Source of the DNA: Novosphingobium rosa NBRC 15208
GTDB taxonomy: Bacteria; Pseudomonadota; Alphaproteobacteria; Sphingomonadales; Sphingomonadaceae
Direction: 5' to 3'
NCBI RefSeq assembly: GCF_001598555.1
Contig: NZ_BCZE01000016.1
Location: 1 to 64,000 of the forward strand
DNA length: 64,000 nt
Position 1 is the first letter of the stretch. The number at the start of each line of letters is the position of its first letter. The notes under the pieces were generated by a model that did not search any database, was not told the DNA's origin, and worked only from the letters and a program-made list of their open reading frames with translations. Shown here piece by piece: positions 44,650 through 51,869 of this stretch. The position numbers were made by a program, and so were the translations under genes.

Positions 44650-45412
44650 CCGCCGTCCAGCCGCCATCGACGATCAGGCTGGTGCCGGTGATCAGCGCCG
44701 AAGCCTCACTGGCCAGAAACACCACCGGACCCATCAGATCCTCGACCGTGCCGATACGACCCAGCTTGATCTTGGCCAGCACGCTGGCGCGAAAGGCTTC
44801 ATCCTCGAAGAAAGGCTTGGTCATCGGGGTTTCGATAAAGGTCGGCGCGATGGTGTTGGAGCGGATGCCATGCGGCGCCAGATCCAGCGCAAAGGCCTTG
44901 TTCATCCCCTCGATCGCCCATTTGGAAGCGCAGTACAGCGAGCGCTTCGGCCCGCCGACATGACCCATCTGCGATCCCATATGGATCAGGCTGCCCTTCA
45001 CGCCCTCAGCAATCATCGTCTTCACCGCGCCCTGCGCCACGAAGAAAGCGCTCTTCACATTGAGGTCGAGCACGGCGTCATAATCCGCCTCGCTGACCTC
45101 CCACAGGGGCATGGGGCGGTTGGTGCCCGCATTGTTGACCAGCGTGTGGAAGGCCGGACGTTCGGCGAAAAACCGCTCCACAGCGCCAATATCGCTGACG
45201 TCCAGCACCGCCGCCTGAGCCTGGCCGCCCGCCGCGTTGATAGCGGCAGCGCCTTCCTCGATTTCATGCGCGGTGCGGGCGGCAAGGGTCACCTGCGCGC
45301 CGGCCTGCGCCAGAGCGGCGGCGGCGGCAAGGCCAATGCCTCGCCCCGCCCCCGTCACCAGCGCGCGCTGCCCATCGAGCCGGAAGGCCGGCGTCTGTGG
45401 CAGCGCCTCCAT
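44645..45412 (-). CDS. Short-chain dehydrogenase/reductase
   Basis: A 255-residue classical SDR. It has the cofactor motif TGAGRGIG, the NNAG motif, a catalytic serine in HMGSQMGH, YCASK (Tyr-x-x-x-Lys) and the C-terminal GTSLIVDGGWTAD. NAD(P)-dependent oxidation of a hydroxyl group is expected. Its ATG overlaps the stop of the HisD-like gene as ATGA, so the two enzymes are co-translated and probably act in sequence on one substrate, with the divergent LacI protein as regulator. The substrate is unknown; a polyol or hydroxy acid is likely. Confidence 0.88.
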   Translation of the reverse strand: MEALPQTPAFRLDGQRALVTGAGRGIGLAAAAALAQAGAQVTLAARTAHEIEEGAAAINAAGGQAQAAVLDVSDIGAVERFFAERPAFHTLVNNAGTNRPMPLWEVSEADYDAVLDLNVKSAFFVAQGAVKTMIAEGVKGSLIHMGSQMGHVGGPKRSLYCASKWAIEGMNKAFALDLAPHGIRSNTIAPTFIETPMTKPFFEDEAFRASVLAKIKLGRIGTVEDLMGPVVFLASEASALITGTSLIVDGGWTAD

Positions 45413-46743
45413 CAGACAGCCGTCAGTTCGCTGGGCTCGACCTGCCCGGCATAGGGCACGTCGCGGCCACCGAAGCGGCGCACGCGGATGTTGGCCTGTT
45501 CGCCATGACCGGCAAAGCCTTCCAGCGCGCAGAGGCGGCTGCAATATTCGCCGATCAGGGCGCTCGCCTCATCGGTGGTGACGCGCTGATAGGTGCAGGT
45601 CTTGAGGAACTTGCCGACCCACAGACCGCCCGTGTAACGCGCCGCCTTCCTGGTGGGCAACGTGTGATTGGTGCCGATCACCTTGTCACCGAAGGACACA
45701 TTGGTGCGGTTGCCCAGGAACAGCGCGCCATAATTGGTCATGTTCTTCAGGAAATAGTCGGGGTCAGCCGTCATCACCTGCACATGCTCGCTGGCGATCT
45801 CGTCGGCCACGCGCACCATCTCCTCATAGCTTTCGGCCACGATCACCTCGCCATAGGTTTCCCATGCCTTGCGAGCATGATCCGCCGTGGGGAGAATTTC
45901 AAGCAGGCGATCGATTTCCTTCATCGTCGCGCGGGCGAAGGCTTCGCTGTTGGTTAGCAGCACGCCGGGGCTGTCAGGGCCATGCTCGACCTGACCCAGA
46001 ATGTCGGTGGCGGCCATTTCGGGGTCGCAGCCAATTTCGTCGGCGATGATCAGCGTTTCGGTTGGCCCGGCGAACAGATCGATGCCGACGCGGCCAAACA
46101 GCTGGCGCTTGGCCTCGGCCACAAAGGCATTGCCGGGGCCGACAAGGATGTCGACCGGATCGATCGTTTCCGTGCCGATGGCCATGGCGCCGATCGCCTG
46201 AATGCCGCCCAGCGCATAGATGGCATCAGCGCCAGCCAGCGCCTGAGCCGCCACGATGGCGCGCGCGGGCTTGCCCTGAAACGGCGGAGCGCAGGTGATG
46301 ACGCGCTTCACGCCCGCCACCTTGGCGGTGATCACCGACATATGTGCCGAGGCCAGCAGCGGATACTTCCCGCCCGGCACATAGCAACCGGCAGCATTCA
46401 CCGGCAGGTTCTTGTGGCCCAGCACCACGCCGGGCAGCGTCTCGACCTCGACATCCTTGACGCTGTCGCGCTGGATCTGCGCGAAGTTGCGCACCTGCGT
46501 CTGGGCGAATTCGATGTCCTTGCGCTCTTGCGGGGTCAGGCTCTCCACGGCGGCATCGATCTCGGCCTGAGACAGGCGGTAATCCTCGCGGTCCCACTTG
46601 TCGAACTTGATGCTCATGTCGCGCAGAGCCGCGTCGCCGCGCTTCTCGATATCGGCCAGAGCCGCTTCCACGATATCGCGAACCTTGCGATCGGCTTCCG
46701 CCTTCACCTCGGCTGCCGCGCCGCGCTTGAGATACTGGGCCAT
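45412..46743 (-). CDS. Histidinol-dehydrogenase-family polyol/alcohol dehydrogenase
   Basis: A 443-residue zinc-dependent, NAD-using dehydrogenase of HisD fold. Motifs: [47 protein letters not shown], zinc ligands in [11 protein letters not shown] and GHGEQA, and catalytic E-H in [11 protein letters not shown] 46743 is chosen because AGGAGG lies 6 nt upstream; the ATG at 46749 would touch it. It is not part of a his operon; coupling to an SDR and a LacI regulator makes a catabolic role likely, as in HpsN, the HisD homologue that oxidises 2,3-dihydroxypropane-1-sulfonate. I give no gene symbol because the substrate is open. Confidence 0.85.
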   Translation of the reverse strand: MAQYLKRGAAAEVKAEADRKVRDIVEAALADIEKRGDAALRDMSIKFDKWDREDYRLSQAEIDAAVESLTPQERKDIEFAQTQVRNFAQIQRDSVKDVEVETLPGVVLGHKNLPVNAAGCYVPGGKYPLLASAHMSVITAKVAGVKRVITCAPPFQGKPARAIVAAQALAGADAIYALGGIQAIGAMAIGTETIDPVDILVGPGNAFVAEAKRQLFGRVGIDLFAGPTETLIIADEIGCDPEMAATDILGQVEHGPDSPGVLLTNSEAFARATMKEIDRLLEILPTADHARKAWETYGEVIVAESYEEMVRVADEIASEHVQVMTADPDYFLKNMTNYGALFLGNRTNVSFGDKVIGTNHTLPTRKAARYTGGLWVGKFLKTCTYQRVTTDEASALIGEYCSRLCALEGFAGHGEQANIRVRRFGGRDVPYAGQVEPSELTAV

Positions 46744-46875
46744 CGTCATCCTCCTCTTCGAGTGGTGGGCACACGCCCGTCCCGACTCGTTGGTGACGAT
46801 GAATACATAATCATAGAGATTTTCCAACCCGGCATTTTCAAAATAACAACATCTATTTTACAGGGAAAATATAAA

Positions 46876-46889
46876 TGAATGCATATTCA
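46876..46889. promoter_or_regulatory. Possible LacI operator
   Basis: TGAATGCATATTCA has TGAAT/ATTCA arms about GCAT, within the AT-rich 184-bp region between the divergent HisD-like and lacI-type genes. Position and even symmetry suit a LacI operator, but the centre lacks CG and the region is AT-rich, so chance is possible. Confidence 0.35.
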
Positions 46890-46927
46890 AATTGCCTTGC
46901 AAGCCTTTCACCCGCTACCACCCCTTC

Positions 46928-47989
46928 ATGGTCCGCGATCCCACCCTCTCCGCCCCTGCCGTTTCCGTCCACGATGTGGCGCGCGCGGCGGGTGTTTCGC
47001 AATCGGCGGTGTCGCGCGCCTTCACGCCGGGCTCCAGCCTGTCACCCGACAAGCGCGACCGCATCATCGCCATCGCCGCACAGATGGGATACCGTCCCAA
47101 CCCGCTGGCCCGCTCCCTGCTGCGGGGCAAATCGAACATCATCGGCGTGGGGGTGGGCGATCTGGCCAACCCCTTTTTCGTGCAAACGCTGCAATTGCTC
47201 TCGCAAGCGCTGGAGAGCGCCAATCTGCGCCTGATGCTGTTCCCGGCGCATCGTTCAGAGAATGGGGGCTCGCAGGGCGCAGAGCCTTCCCTTCAGGAGG
47301 TGCTGCATTACCGCATCGATGCGCTGGTGCTGCTCTCGGTCAGCCTGTCGTCGAAACTGGCCGAGGAATGCCGCCGCGCTCAGGTGCCGATCATCCTCTA
47401 CAACCGCACGACTGGCCAGCACGACGCCTCCTGCGTGGTGGGCGACAACACCATGGGCGCGCGCACCATCGCGGCCCATCTGCTGGGGGGCGGCCACCAA
47501 CGCCTCGCCTTCCTTGCGGGCACGCCGGAAAGCTCCACCAACGCCCAGCGCGAGGCGGGCTTCAACGCCTATCTGGCGGAACAAGGCCACCCCGCCCCCA
47601 TCCGTGAGGAAGGCCATTTCTCCTTCGACGCTTCGCTGGCCGCGACGCGCCGCCTGCTGGTCCGCCCCGACCGCCCCGACGCCATCTTCTGCGCCAATGA
47701 CACGATGGCGCTCGCCGCTTTGACCGTGGCGCGTCATGAGTTCGGGCTGGATGTCGGGCGCGAGATTTCCATCGCGGGCTATGACGACGTGCCGATGGCC
47801 AGTTGGCCCTCCTTCGGGCTGACCAGCTATTCACAACCCGCAACCCGGATGGTGGATGAGACCGTCAGGCTGATCCATGCCTTGCGCACCCGGGCCGAAA
47901 GCCATGAAGAGGTGCAATGCCCCGGCACGCTGATGGTGCGCGGCAGCACCCGCCCCGTCAAGTTCAAGGGCCCTACCATGGAGGGCTGA
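46928..47989 (+). CDS. LacI-family transcriptional regulator
   Basis: A 353-residue regulator with N-terminal helix-turn-helix (VSVHDVARAAGVSQSAVSRAFTPG), hinge (MGYRPNPLARSLLRGKS) and sugar-sensing domain (GVGDLANPFFVQTLQLLSQAL; CANDTMALAALTVA; IAGYDDVPMASWPSFGLTSY). ATG 46928 starts 14 residues before the first helix; a TTG at 46892 would add 12 residues, and neither has a good ribosome-binding site. It is divergent from the HisD-like/SDR pair, 184 bp away, and very probably represses it. Confidence 0.88.
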   Translation: MVRDPTLSAPAVSVHDVARAAGVSQSAVSRAFTPGSSLSPDKRDRIIAIAAQMGYRPNPLARSLLRGKSNIIGVGVGDLANPFFVQTLQLLSQALESANLRLMLFPAHRSENGGSQGAEPSLQEVLHYRIDALVLLSVSLSSKLAEECRRAQVPIILYNRTTGQHDASCVVGDNTMGARTIAAHLLGGGHQRLAFLAGTPESSTNAQREAGFNAYLAEQGHPAPIREEGHFSFDASLAATRRLLVRPDRPDAIFCANDTMALAALTVARHEFGLDVGREISIAGYDDVPMASWPSFGLTSYSQPATRMVDETVRLIHALRTRAESHEEVQCPGTLMVRGSTRPVKFKGPTMEG

Positions 47990-48008
47990 TGCGGAGTAAG
48001 GGCATGGC

Positions 48009-48254
48009 ATGAAGACCAACCGTGCCCTCTCCGCCGCCCGCGCCCGCGAAGACCGGGAAAAATGCCTCGCCTGGCTGATCCCGCATATGCGCGATGGCAA
48101 GCCCAAACTGCACAGCAAGGATGGCTATCGCGATCTGGCGCGTCAGGAATTCAGCTTTTCCGCTGCCGCTTTCAACGATGCCTGGATCTGGGCGGTGGAG
48201 GAAACCGGCCGTCAGGACTGGTACGAAGGCATAAGGCGCGAAGAGCAGGACTGA
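48009..48254 (+). CDS. Small conserved hypothetical protein
   Basis: An 81-residue basic/acidic soluble protein (start MKTNRALSAARAREDREKC) without signal or membrane segment. Its centre (KLHSKDGYRDLARQEFSFSAAAFNDAWIWAVEETGRQDWYE) is helical and rich in aromatics. Its stop overlaps the ATG of the SRAP-like gene by one base (TGATG), so the pair is translationally coupled. I do not recognise the family; a helper or DNA-associated partner of the SRAP-like protein is possible but unproven. Confidence 0.6.
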   Translation: MKTNRALSAARAREDREKCLAWLIPHMRDGKPKLHSKDGYRDLARQEFSFSAAAFNDAWIWAVEETGRQDWYEGIRREEQD

Positions 48255-48805
48255 TGCCCCGGACCTACCACCTCGATGCGCCTGCCGATGCGATTGGCCG
48301 GGCCATGGGCGCCGATGCTCGGGGCGATGTCTGGCAGGGCGGCACGGTGGCGCCCACGGGATACGCTCCCGTGGTGATCGGTCGCAAAGAGGGGGCAAGG
48401 CTGGTGCCGCGCCAATGGGGCGTGCCGCCTCCCCCGCGCGGTGAGCATGTCGTCACCCATTTGCGCAACATCGCCAGCCCCTTCTGGATCGGCACCTTGC
48501 GGCATACGGAATTTCGCTGTCTGGTGCCCGCCACCCATTTTGCGGGCAGCGGCAAGGCATGGCTGGCCGTGCCATCCATGCCGATCTTCGCCTTCGCCGG
48601 CATCTGGCGCGATTCCGAAGTGCCCAGCTTCGCCATTCTCACCACCGAGGGCCGCATGCCTGTCGGGGCGGAGAGCAGCAGCGCCACCATGCCGGTGATC
48701 CTGCATCCGCGCGATTACCGCGCCTGGCTGCATCAGGACTGGAAACAGGCGCAACGTCTGGTCGCGCCTTTCCCCGCGCAATTGCTGCGCAGTCTTTGCT
48801 CCTGA
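48254..48805 (+). CDS. SRAP-family (YedK-like) protein without the usual catalytic residues
   Basis: A 183-residue protein with the SRAP scaffold: PRQWGVPPP for the RWGLIP motif, EFRCLVPATHF for the RRCLVPADGF motif, FAFAGIW, FAILTTEG and MPVILHPRDYRAWL. SRAP proteins crosslink to abasic sites through an N-terminal cysteine (MCGR) and use a conserved glutamate (EW) and histidine (HxRMP). Here the N-terminus is MPRTYHL without cysteine, the EW segment reads AGSG, and the H-x-R before MPV is replaced by SAT. So the abasic-site crosslinking chemistry should be lost and the fold may serve binding only. It is coupled to the 81-residue gene upstream. Confidence 0.75.
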   Translation: MPRTYHLDAPADAIGRAMGADARGDVWQGGTVAPTGYAPVVIGRKEGARLVPRQWGVPPPPRGEHVVTHLRNIASPFWIGTLRHTEFRCLVPATHFAGSGKAWLAVPSMPIFAFAGIWRDSEVPSFAILTTEGRMPVGAESSSATMPVILHPRDYRAWLHQDWKQAQRLVAPFPAQLLRSLCS

Positions 48806-48829
48806 CACATTGCATGAGATAGACCTGCT

Positions 48830-49345
48830 ATGCCTGTTGAGATCGAACGCAAATTCCTCGTCACCGATGACAGCTGGCGCATGGCGGCAGGCCCCGGAGA
48901 GCGGCTCTGCCAAGGCTATCTGGCGCAAGGGGAACAGAGCAGCGTGCGGATCAGGCTGGCAGGCGAGCGGGCGTGGTTGACCGTCAAGGGCGTCGCCCCC
49001 GGCATCTCCCGCCCGGAGTTTGAATATGCCATCCCCGTCGCCGATGCCGAGGCGATGCTTGGCATGTGCCCGCAGCCTTTGGTGACCAAGACCCGCTACC
49101 GCGTGCCGTATGAAACGCTGATCTGGGAGGTGGACGTGTTCGAGGGCCATGCAGCCGGGCTGATCATGGCGGAAGTCGAACTGTCCGACGCGGACCAGAC
49201 CGTGTCCCTTCCCCCATGGGCGGGCCGTGAGGTGAGCGACGATCCGGCCTATCGCAATGCCGCCATCGCCATTCGCTCGCCGCTGGAGCCGCTCACCGCC
49301 CGTTCGCGGCCAGTTTCTTCAACCGCCGCGGCAGATCGGCGCTGA
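48830..49345 (+). CDS. CYTH-domain protein (triphosphate tunnel family)
   Basis: A 171-residue protein starting MPVEIERKFLV, the hallmark E-x-E-x-K of CYTH proteins, followed by SSVRIRLAGERAWLTVKG, FEYAIPVADAEAML, TKTRYRVPYETLIWEVDVFEGHAAGLIMAEVEL, all strands of the eight-stranded tunnel with alternating charged residues. Bacterial members hydrolyse inorganic triphosphate or related compounds with a divalent metal; some act as adenylate cyclases. The C-terminal tail is overlapped on the other strand by the DUF1289 gene. Confidence 0.87.
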   Translation: MPVEIERKFLVTDDSWRMAAGPGERLCQGYLAQGEQSSVRIRLAGERAWLTVKGVAPGISRPEFEYAIPVADAEAMLGMCPQPLVTKTRYRVPYETLIWEVDVFEGHAAGLIMAEVELSDADQTVSLPPWAGREVSDDPAYRNAAIAIRSPLEPLTARSRPVSSTAAADRR

Positions 49346-49469
49346 CCTTGCGCAACTCGTGAGGCTGGGCCTTTTTCCATGCGCGGCATTCAGGCTTGGT
49401 CCGCCCACAACCGCGACACCAGCCGGTGCGGCCATCAAACACACAATTCTCGATACAGGGGGAGCGCAT
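49293..49469 (-). CDS. DUF1289 small cysteine-rich protein
   Basis: A 58-residue protein on the minus strand. It begins MRSPCIENCVFDGRTGWCRG and continues CGRTKPECRAWKKAQ, giving the DUF1289 pattern C-x3-C-x8-C-x2-C with the R-T-x-x-E and W landmarks; the remaining tail is helical (ELRKVSADLPRRLKKLA). The cysteines could bind zinc or another metal. Its 3' end lies inside the last 53 bp of the CYTH gene, so the two are convergent and overlapping. No function is known for the family. Confidence 0.8.
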   Translation of the reverse strand: MRSPCIENCVFDGRTGWCRGCGRTKPECRAWKKAQPHELRKVSADLPRRLKKLAANGR

Positions 49470-49560
49470 GGCGCGCGCCTAGCCGATCATTCCGCCCGTC
49501 ACAATCGATAACAAATCATGGCGCGTTGCACCCATCCGCGATCCATTTATACAGACGCGC

Positions 49561-50178
49561 ATGAAGCCCCTGTTCTTGTTGCTCGCCGCTGTAACTGCCG
49601 ATCCTGCCGAGGATTTCAACGCGGACAGCGTTGATCTTGTCGATGCGTTGACCTGCCGTCTGGAGGCTCCGGCCTACAATGGTTTCGCCATGGCGTTGGC
49701 CAGTGGTGGCGCGGATGCTCCGGATGCGAAACGTGGCTGGCGCAAGCTGAAGACCGACAATCCCTATATGATCGAGTACCAACTGCCCGCACCCATCACA
49801 CTGGCGGGCCATTACGCCACCAGCCACATTGGCTTCACCGCCAACGGCGTGGTGGGCTTTCTCGACCAGCCCGACCCATCGGTGATTGCCAAGCCCGAAG
49901 GCATCGCGAATGCCATGGACCCGGAACCGCTGATCCGGAGCCTGACCGCCTCGGGCAAGGTGACCCGCGCGCAGATCGAGAAGGAAATCACCTTCCACAA
50001 ATTCATGGGCCAGAAGGTGGTGGTGGACAGCCAGACCCCGCCCGCGCCGGGCGAAAGCTTCGGCATGCATAAGCGCATCACCCATGAGATTTCCAACGTC
50101 AGCACCGCGCCGGGCAAGACGCTCTATGGTTGCTCCTACCAGATCGAGCCGACCGACAAGGATGGGAAGCCGCTATGA
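49561..50178 (+). CDS. Hypothetical exported protein
   Basis: A 205-residue protein with a short hydrophobic start (MKPLFLLLAAVTADP) that may be a signal peptide. The body has no motif I recognise; it contains TASGKVTRAQIEKEITFHKFMGQKVVVDSQTPP. The stop overlaps the start of the next gene as ATGA, so the two are one operon, and their N-termini look alike (leucine/alanine-rich followed by TADP or TAEP), suggesting that both products go to the same compartment. No function is proposed. Confidence 0.6.
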   Translation: MKPLFLLLAAVTADPAEDFNADSVDLVDALTCRLEAPAYNGFAMALASGGADAPDAKRGWRKLKTDNPYMIEYQLPAPITLAGHYATSHIGFTANGVVGFLDQPDPSVIAKPEGIANAMDPEPLIRSLTASGKVTRAQIEKEITFHKFMGQKVVVDSQTPPAPGESFGMHKRITHEISNVSTAPGKTLYGCSYQIEPTDKDGKPL

Positions 50179-51524
50179 TCCTGCCTCTGCTGCTGGCCAT
50201 GGCGACCGCCGAACCGACCGCGACGGAAGAGCCCCTCAACGATGTCTATATGGGCACGCTGGTCGTCAACGCGGAGCGGCCCGCAGTGGTGCTGGCGCGC
50301 TGCGATCTGGGCAACACGCTCTATGTGCTGCGCGATGCCAAGGGCCGCCATGCGGTGATGGATCTGCTGAAGGCGAAGCCCTCCGACGCGCCGCTCTATG
50401 GCGAGGTGATTGGCAGCTATCAGGAGGAAAAGGGCGTCAATGTGCTGACCGTTTCCGCCATCACCGGGTTGAAACGGGGCAAGGATTGCCATCTGCGGCC
50501 CGTGTCAGAGGCGGGGGTGGGAGATGCCGATTTCACAGGCCATTATTATCTCTCCGGCGTGCATGAGGTCGGGTCGGAGCTGCTGCTGCGTGCCGATGGT
50601 CGTTTCGAGTGGATGCTCTCCTATGGCGCGGTGGACAATGGCGCCACGGGCCACTGGGCGCGGCAGGGCAAGGTCATCGTGCTGACCGCCGACAAGCCCG
50701 AAAAGGACAGACCACTTTTCGCGCTGCAACAGATCAGGCCATGGAATGAAGAGGCCGAAACCCGCCTGCTGGCCGAGCGGCGCGATGCGCAAGAGCGCAA
50801 AGTGCGTGAGCGCTGCCCTTTCTTCACCGATGATTTCGTCGCCACCGCCACCCCCCTGCCCGATTCCGGGGATCGCCCTTCACCCGAAGTCCTGAAAACC
50901 CGCGCCGCTGAAGCTTTGGCCAAGGCGCTGACCGCGCGCGGCAAGGTGGAGGTGCTGGCGCGGCAGGTGGTGGCTCAGCCTGAGCCGGGCGCGCAGCCCG
51001 ATACGATCCAGTCCATTCTCTCCGACTGGATGATGGCGCGCAGCGCGGCGCTTCAGGCGGCCAGCGATGCCGGTCTGCCCGAGCCCGAGATCGCCCGTCC
51101 CACACTTCCCGCCGCCTGCACCCTGCCGCCTGAAGCGGCCCCCGGAAAGACATGGATCGGCGGCCGGGCGGTGTTCCTCAGCGATGGCGGAGATCGCGGG
51201 CTGCGGGGCGTGGATGTGGCCATGGTGCTGGCCGATGGCCACCGCGTGACCCTCACCACGGACCGCCGCGGCTTTGCCGCGCTCCCCAATGACAGCCAGC
51301 CCGGCGCGGTGAGCGCCCTTGTGCTGTCCATCGCAGGGCATGAACAGCGGATCGATCTGGCATCCCCGGGCCATGGCCCGATGGAGAAGGGCATCGCGGC
51401 GATCACGCTGGATGTCAGACAGTTGGCCCAGCCAGCCTTCGACACCATGCGACTGACCATCGAGGGCGGGGATCTGATCCCCGGCGAGATGCTGCGCTCT
51501 GGCCGCTATCATCGCCAGCCATAA
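50175..51524 (+). CDS. Hypothetical exported protein
   Basis: A 449-residue protein starting MILPLLLAMATAEPTATEE, a probable short signal peptide. ATG 50175 overlaps the previous stop and has GGATGGGAAG before it. The middle (about residues 115-190, GHYYLSGVHEVGSELLLRADGRFEWMLSYGAVDNGATGHWARQGKVIVLTAD) looks like a lipocalin-type or beta-sandwich segment found in uncharacterised periplasmic proteins, and the C-terminal part (about 330-430) resembles a carboxypeptidase-regulatory-like beta domain (GLRGVDVAMVLADGHRVTLTTDRRGFAALP). No enzyme motif is seen. Confidence 0.6.
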   Translation: MILPLLLAMATAEPTATEEPLNDVYMGTLVVNAERPAVVLARCDLGNTLYVLRDAKGRHAVMDLLKAKPSDAPLYGEVIGSYQEEKGVNVLTVSAITGLKRGKDCHLRPVSEAGVGDADFTGHYYLSGVHEVGSELLLRADGRFEWMLSYGAVDNGATGHWARQGKVIVLTADKPEKDRPLFALQQIRPWNEEAETRLLAERRDAQERKVRERCPFFTDDFVATATPLPDSGDRPSPEVLKTRAAEALAKALTARGKVEVLARQVVAQPEPGAQPDTIQSILSDWMMARSAALQAASDAGLPEPEIARPTLPAACTLPPEAAPGKTWIGGRAVFLSDGGDRGLRGVDVAMVLADGHRVTLTTDRRGFAALPNDSQPGAVSALVLSIAGHEQRIDLASPGHGPMEKGIAAITLDVRQLAQPAFDTMRLTIEGGDLIPGEMLRSGRYHRQP

Positions 51525-51562
51525 ATAAACAGCGGGTGGTGGCCCCCAGCCACCGCCCGCTG
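51521..51562 (-). terminator. Terminator hairpin of the small gene at 51578
   Basis: CAGCGGGTGGTGGC (51530-51543) and GCCACCGCCCGCTG (51549-51562) form a 14-bp stem with one G-T pair. Read on the minus strand the stem is followed by TTTATTTAT, a good U-tract, so it serves the minus-strand gene; it also lies just after the plus-strand gene ending at 51524. Confidence 0.75.
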
Positions 51563-51577
51563 CGCACAAGGGTGAGT

Positions 51578-51751
51578 TTACGCCGCGGCCTGACCCAGCA
51601 GCACTCTGGCTTTTTTCTCGAACAAAGCGGCGCGGTTGCGGTGCCGGTCTGCGTCACGCATGTCGGTACCCTCCCAATCCGTGATGGCGGCTTTCTCGCG
51701 CTCTTCGCCGGCGCGCATCAGATAATAGGCGGCGTCGATCTGATCGAACAT
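51578..51751 (-). CDS. Small hypothetical helical protein
   Basis: A 57-residue soluble protein (MFDQIDAAYYLMRAGEEREK start). AGGAGAGGAAA directly upstream decides ATG 51751 over a longer frame. It is highly charged and should be almost wholly alpha-helical (two helices, with DADRHRNRAALFEKKARVLL in the second). Good ribosome-binding site plus a dedicated terminator make it a convincing gene despite its size. Function unknown. Confidence 0.65.
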   Translation of the reverse strand: MFDQIDAAYYLMRAGEEREKAAITDWEGTDMRDADRHRNRAALFEKKARVLLGQAAA

Positions 51752-51869
51752 GGCTTTCCTCTCCTTGCTGTCACCTTTGGCGACTCGCGGGATCTTCCAT
51801 AGCACAGCTCTGTTTCCCGTTCAGGTCAGCTTTGTGACACTGCGTGATTCTGCGCATGAAATGTAGCCC

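Noticed and set aside
45412-46743. Histidine biosynthesis hisD
   Set aside because: No other his gene nearby; overlap with an SDR gene and a divergent LacI gene point to a catabolic paralogue.
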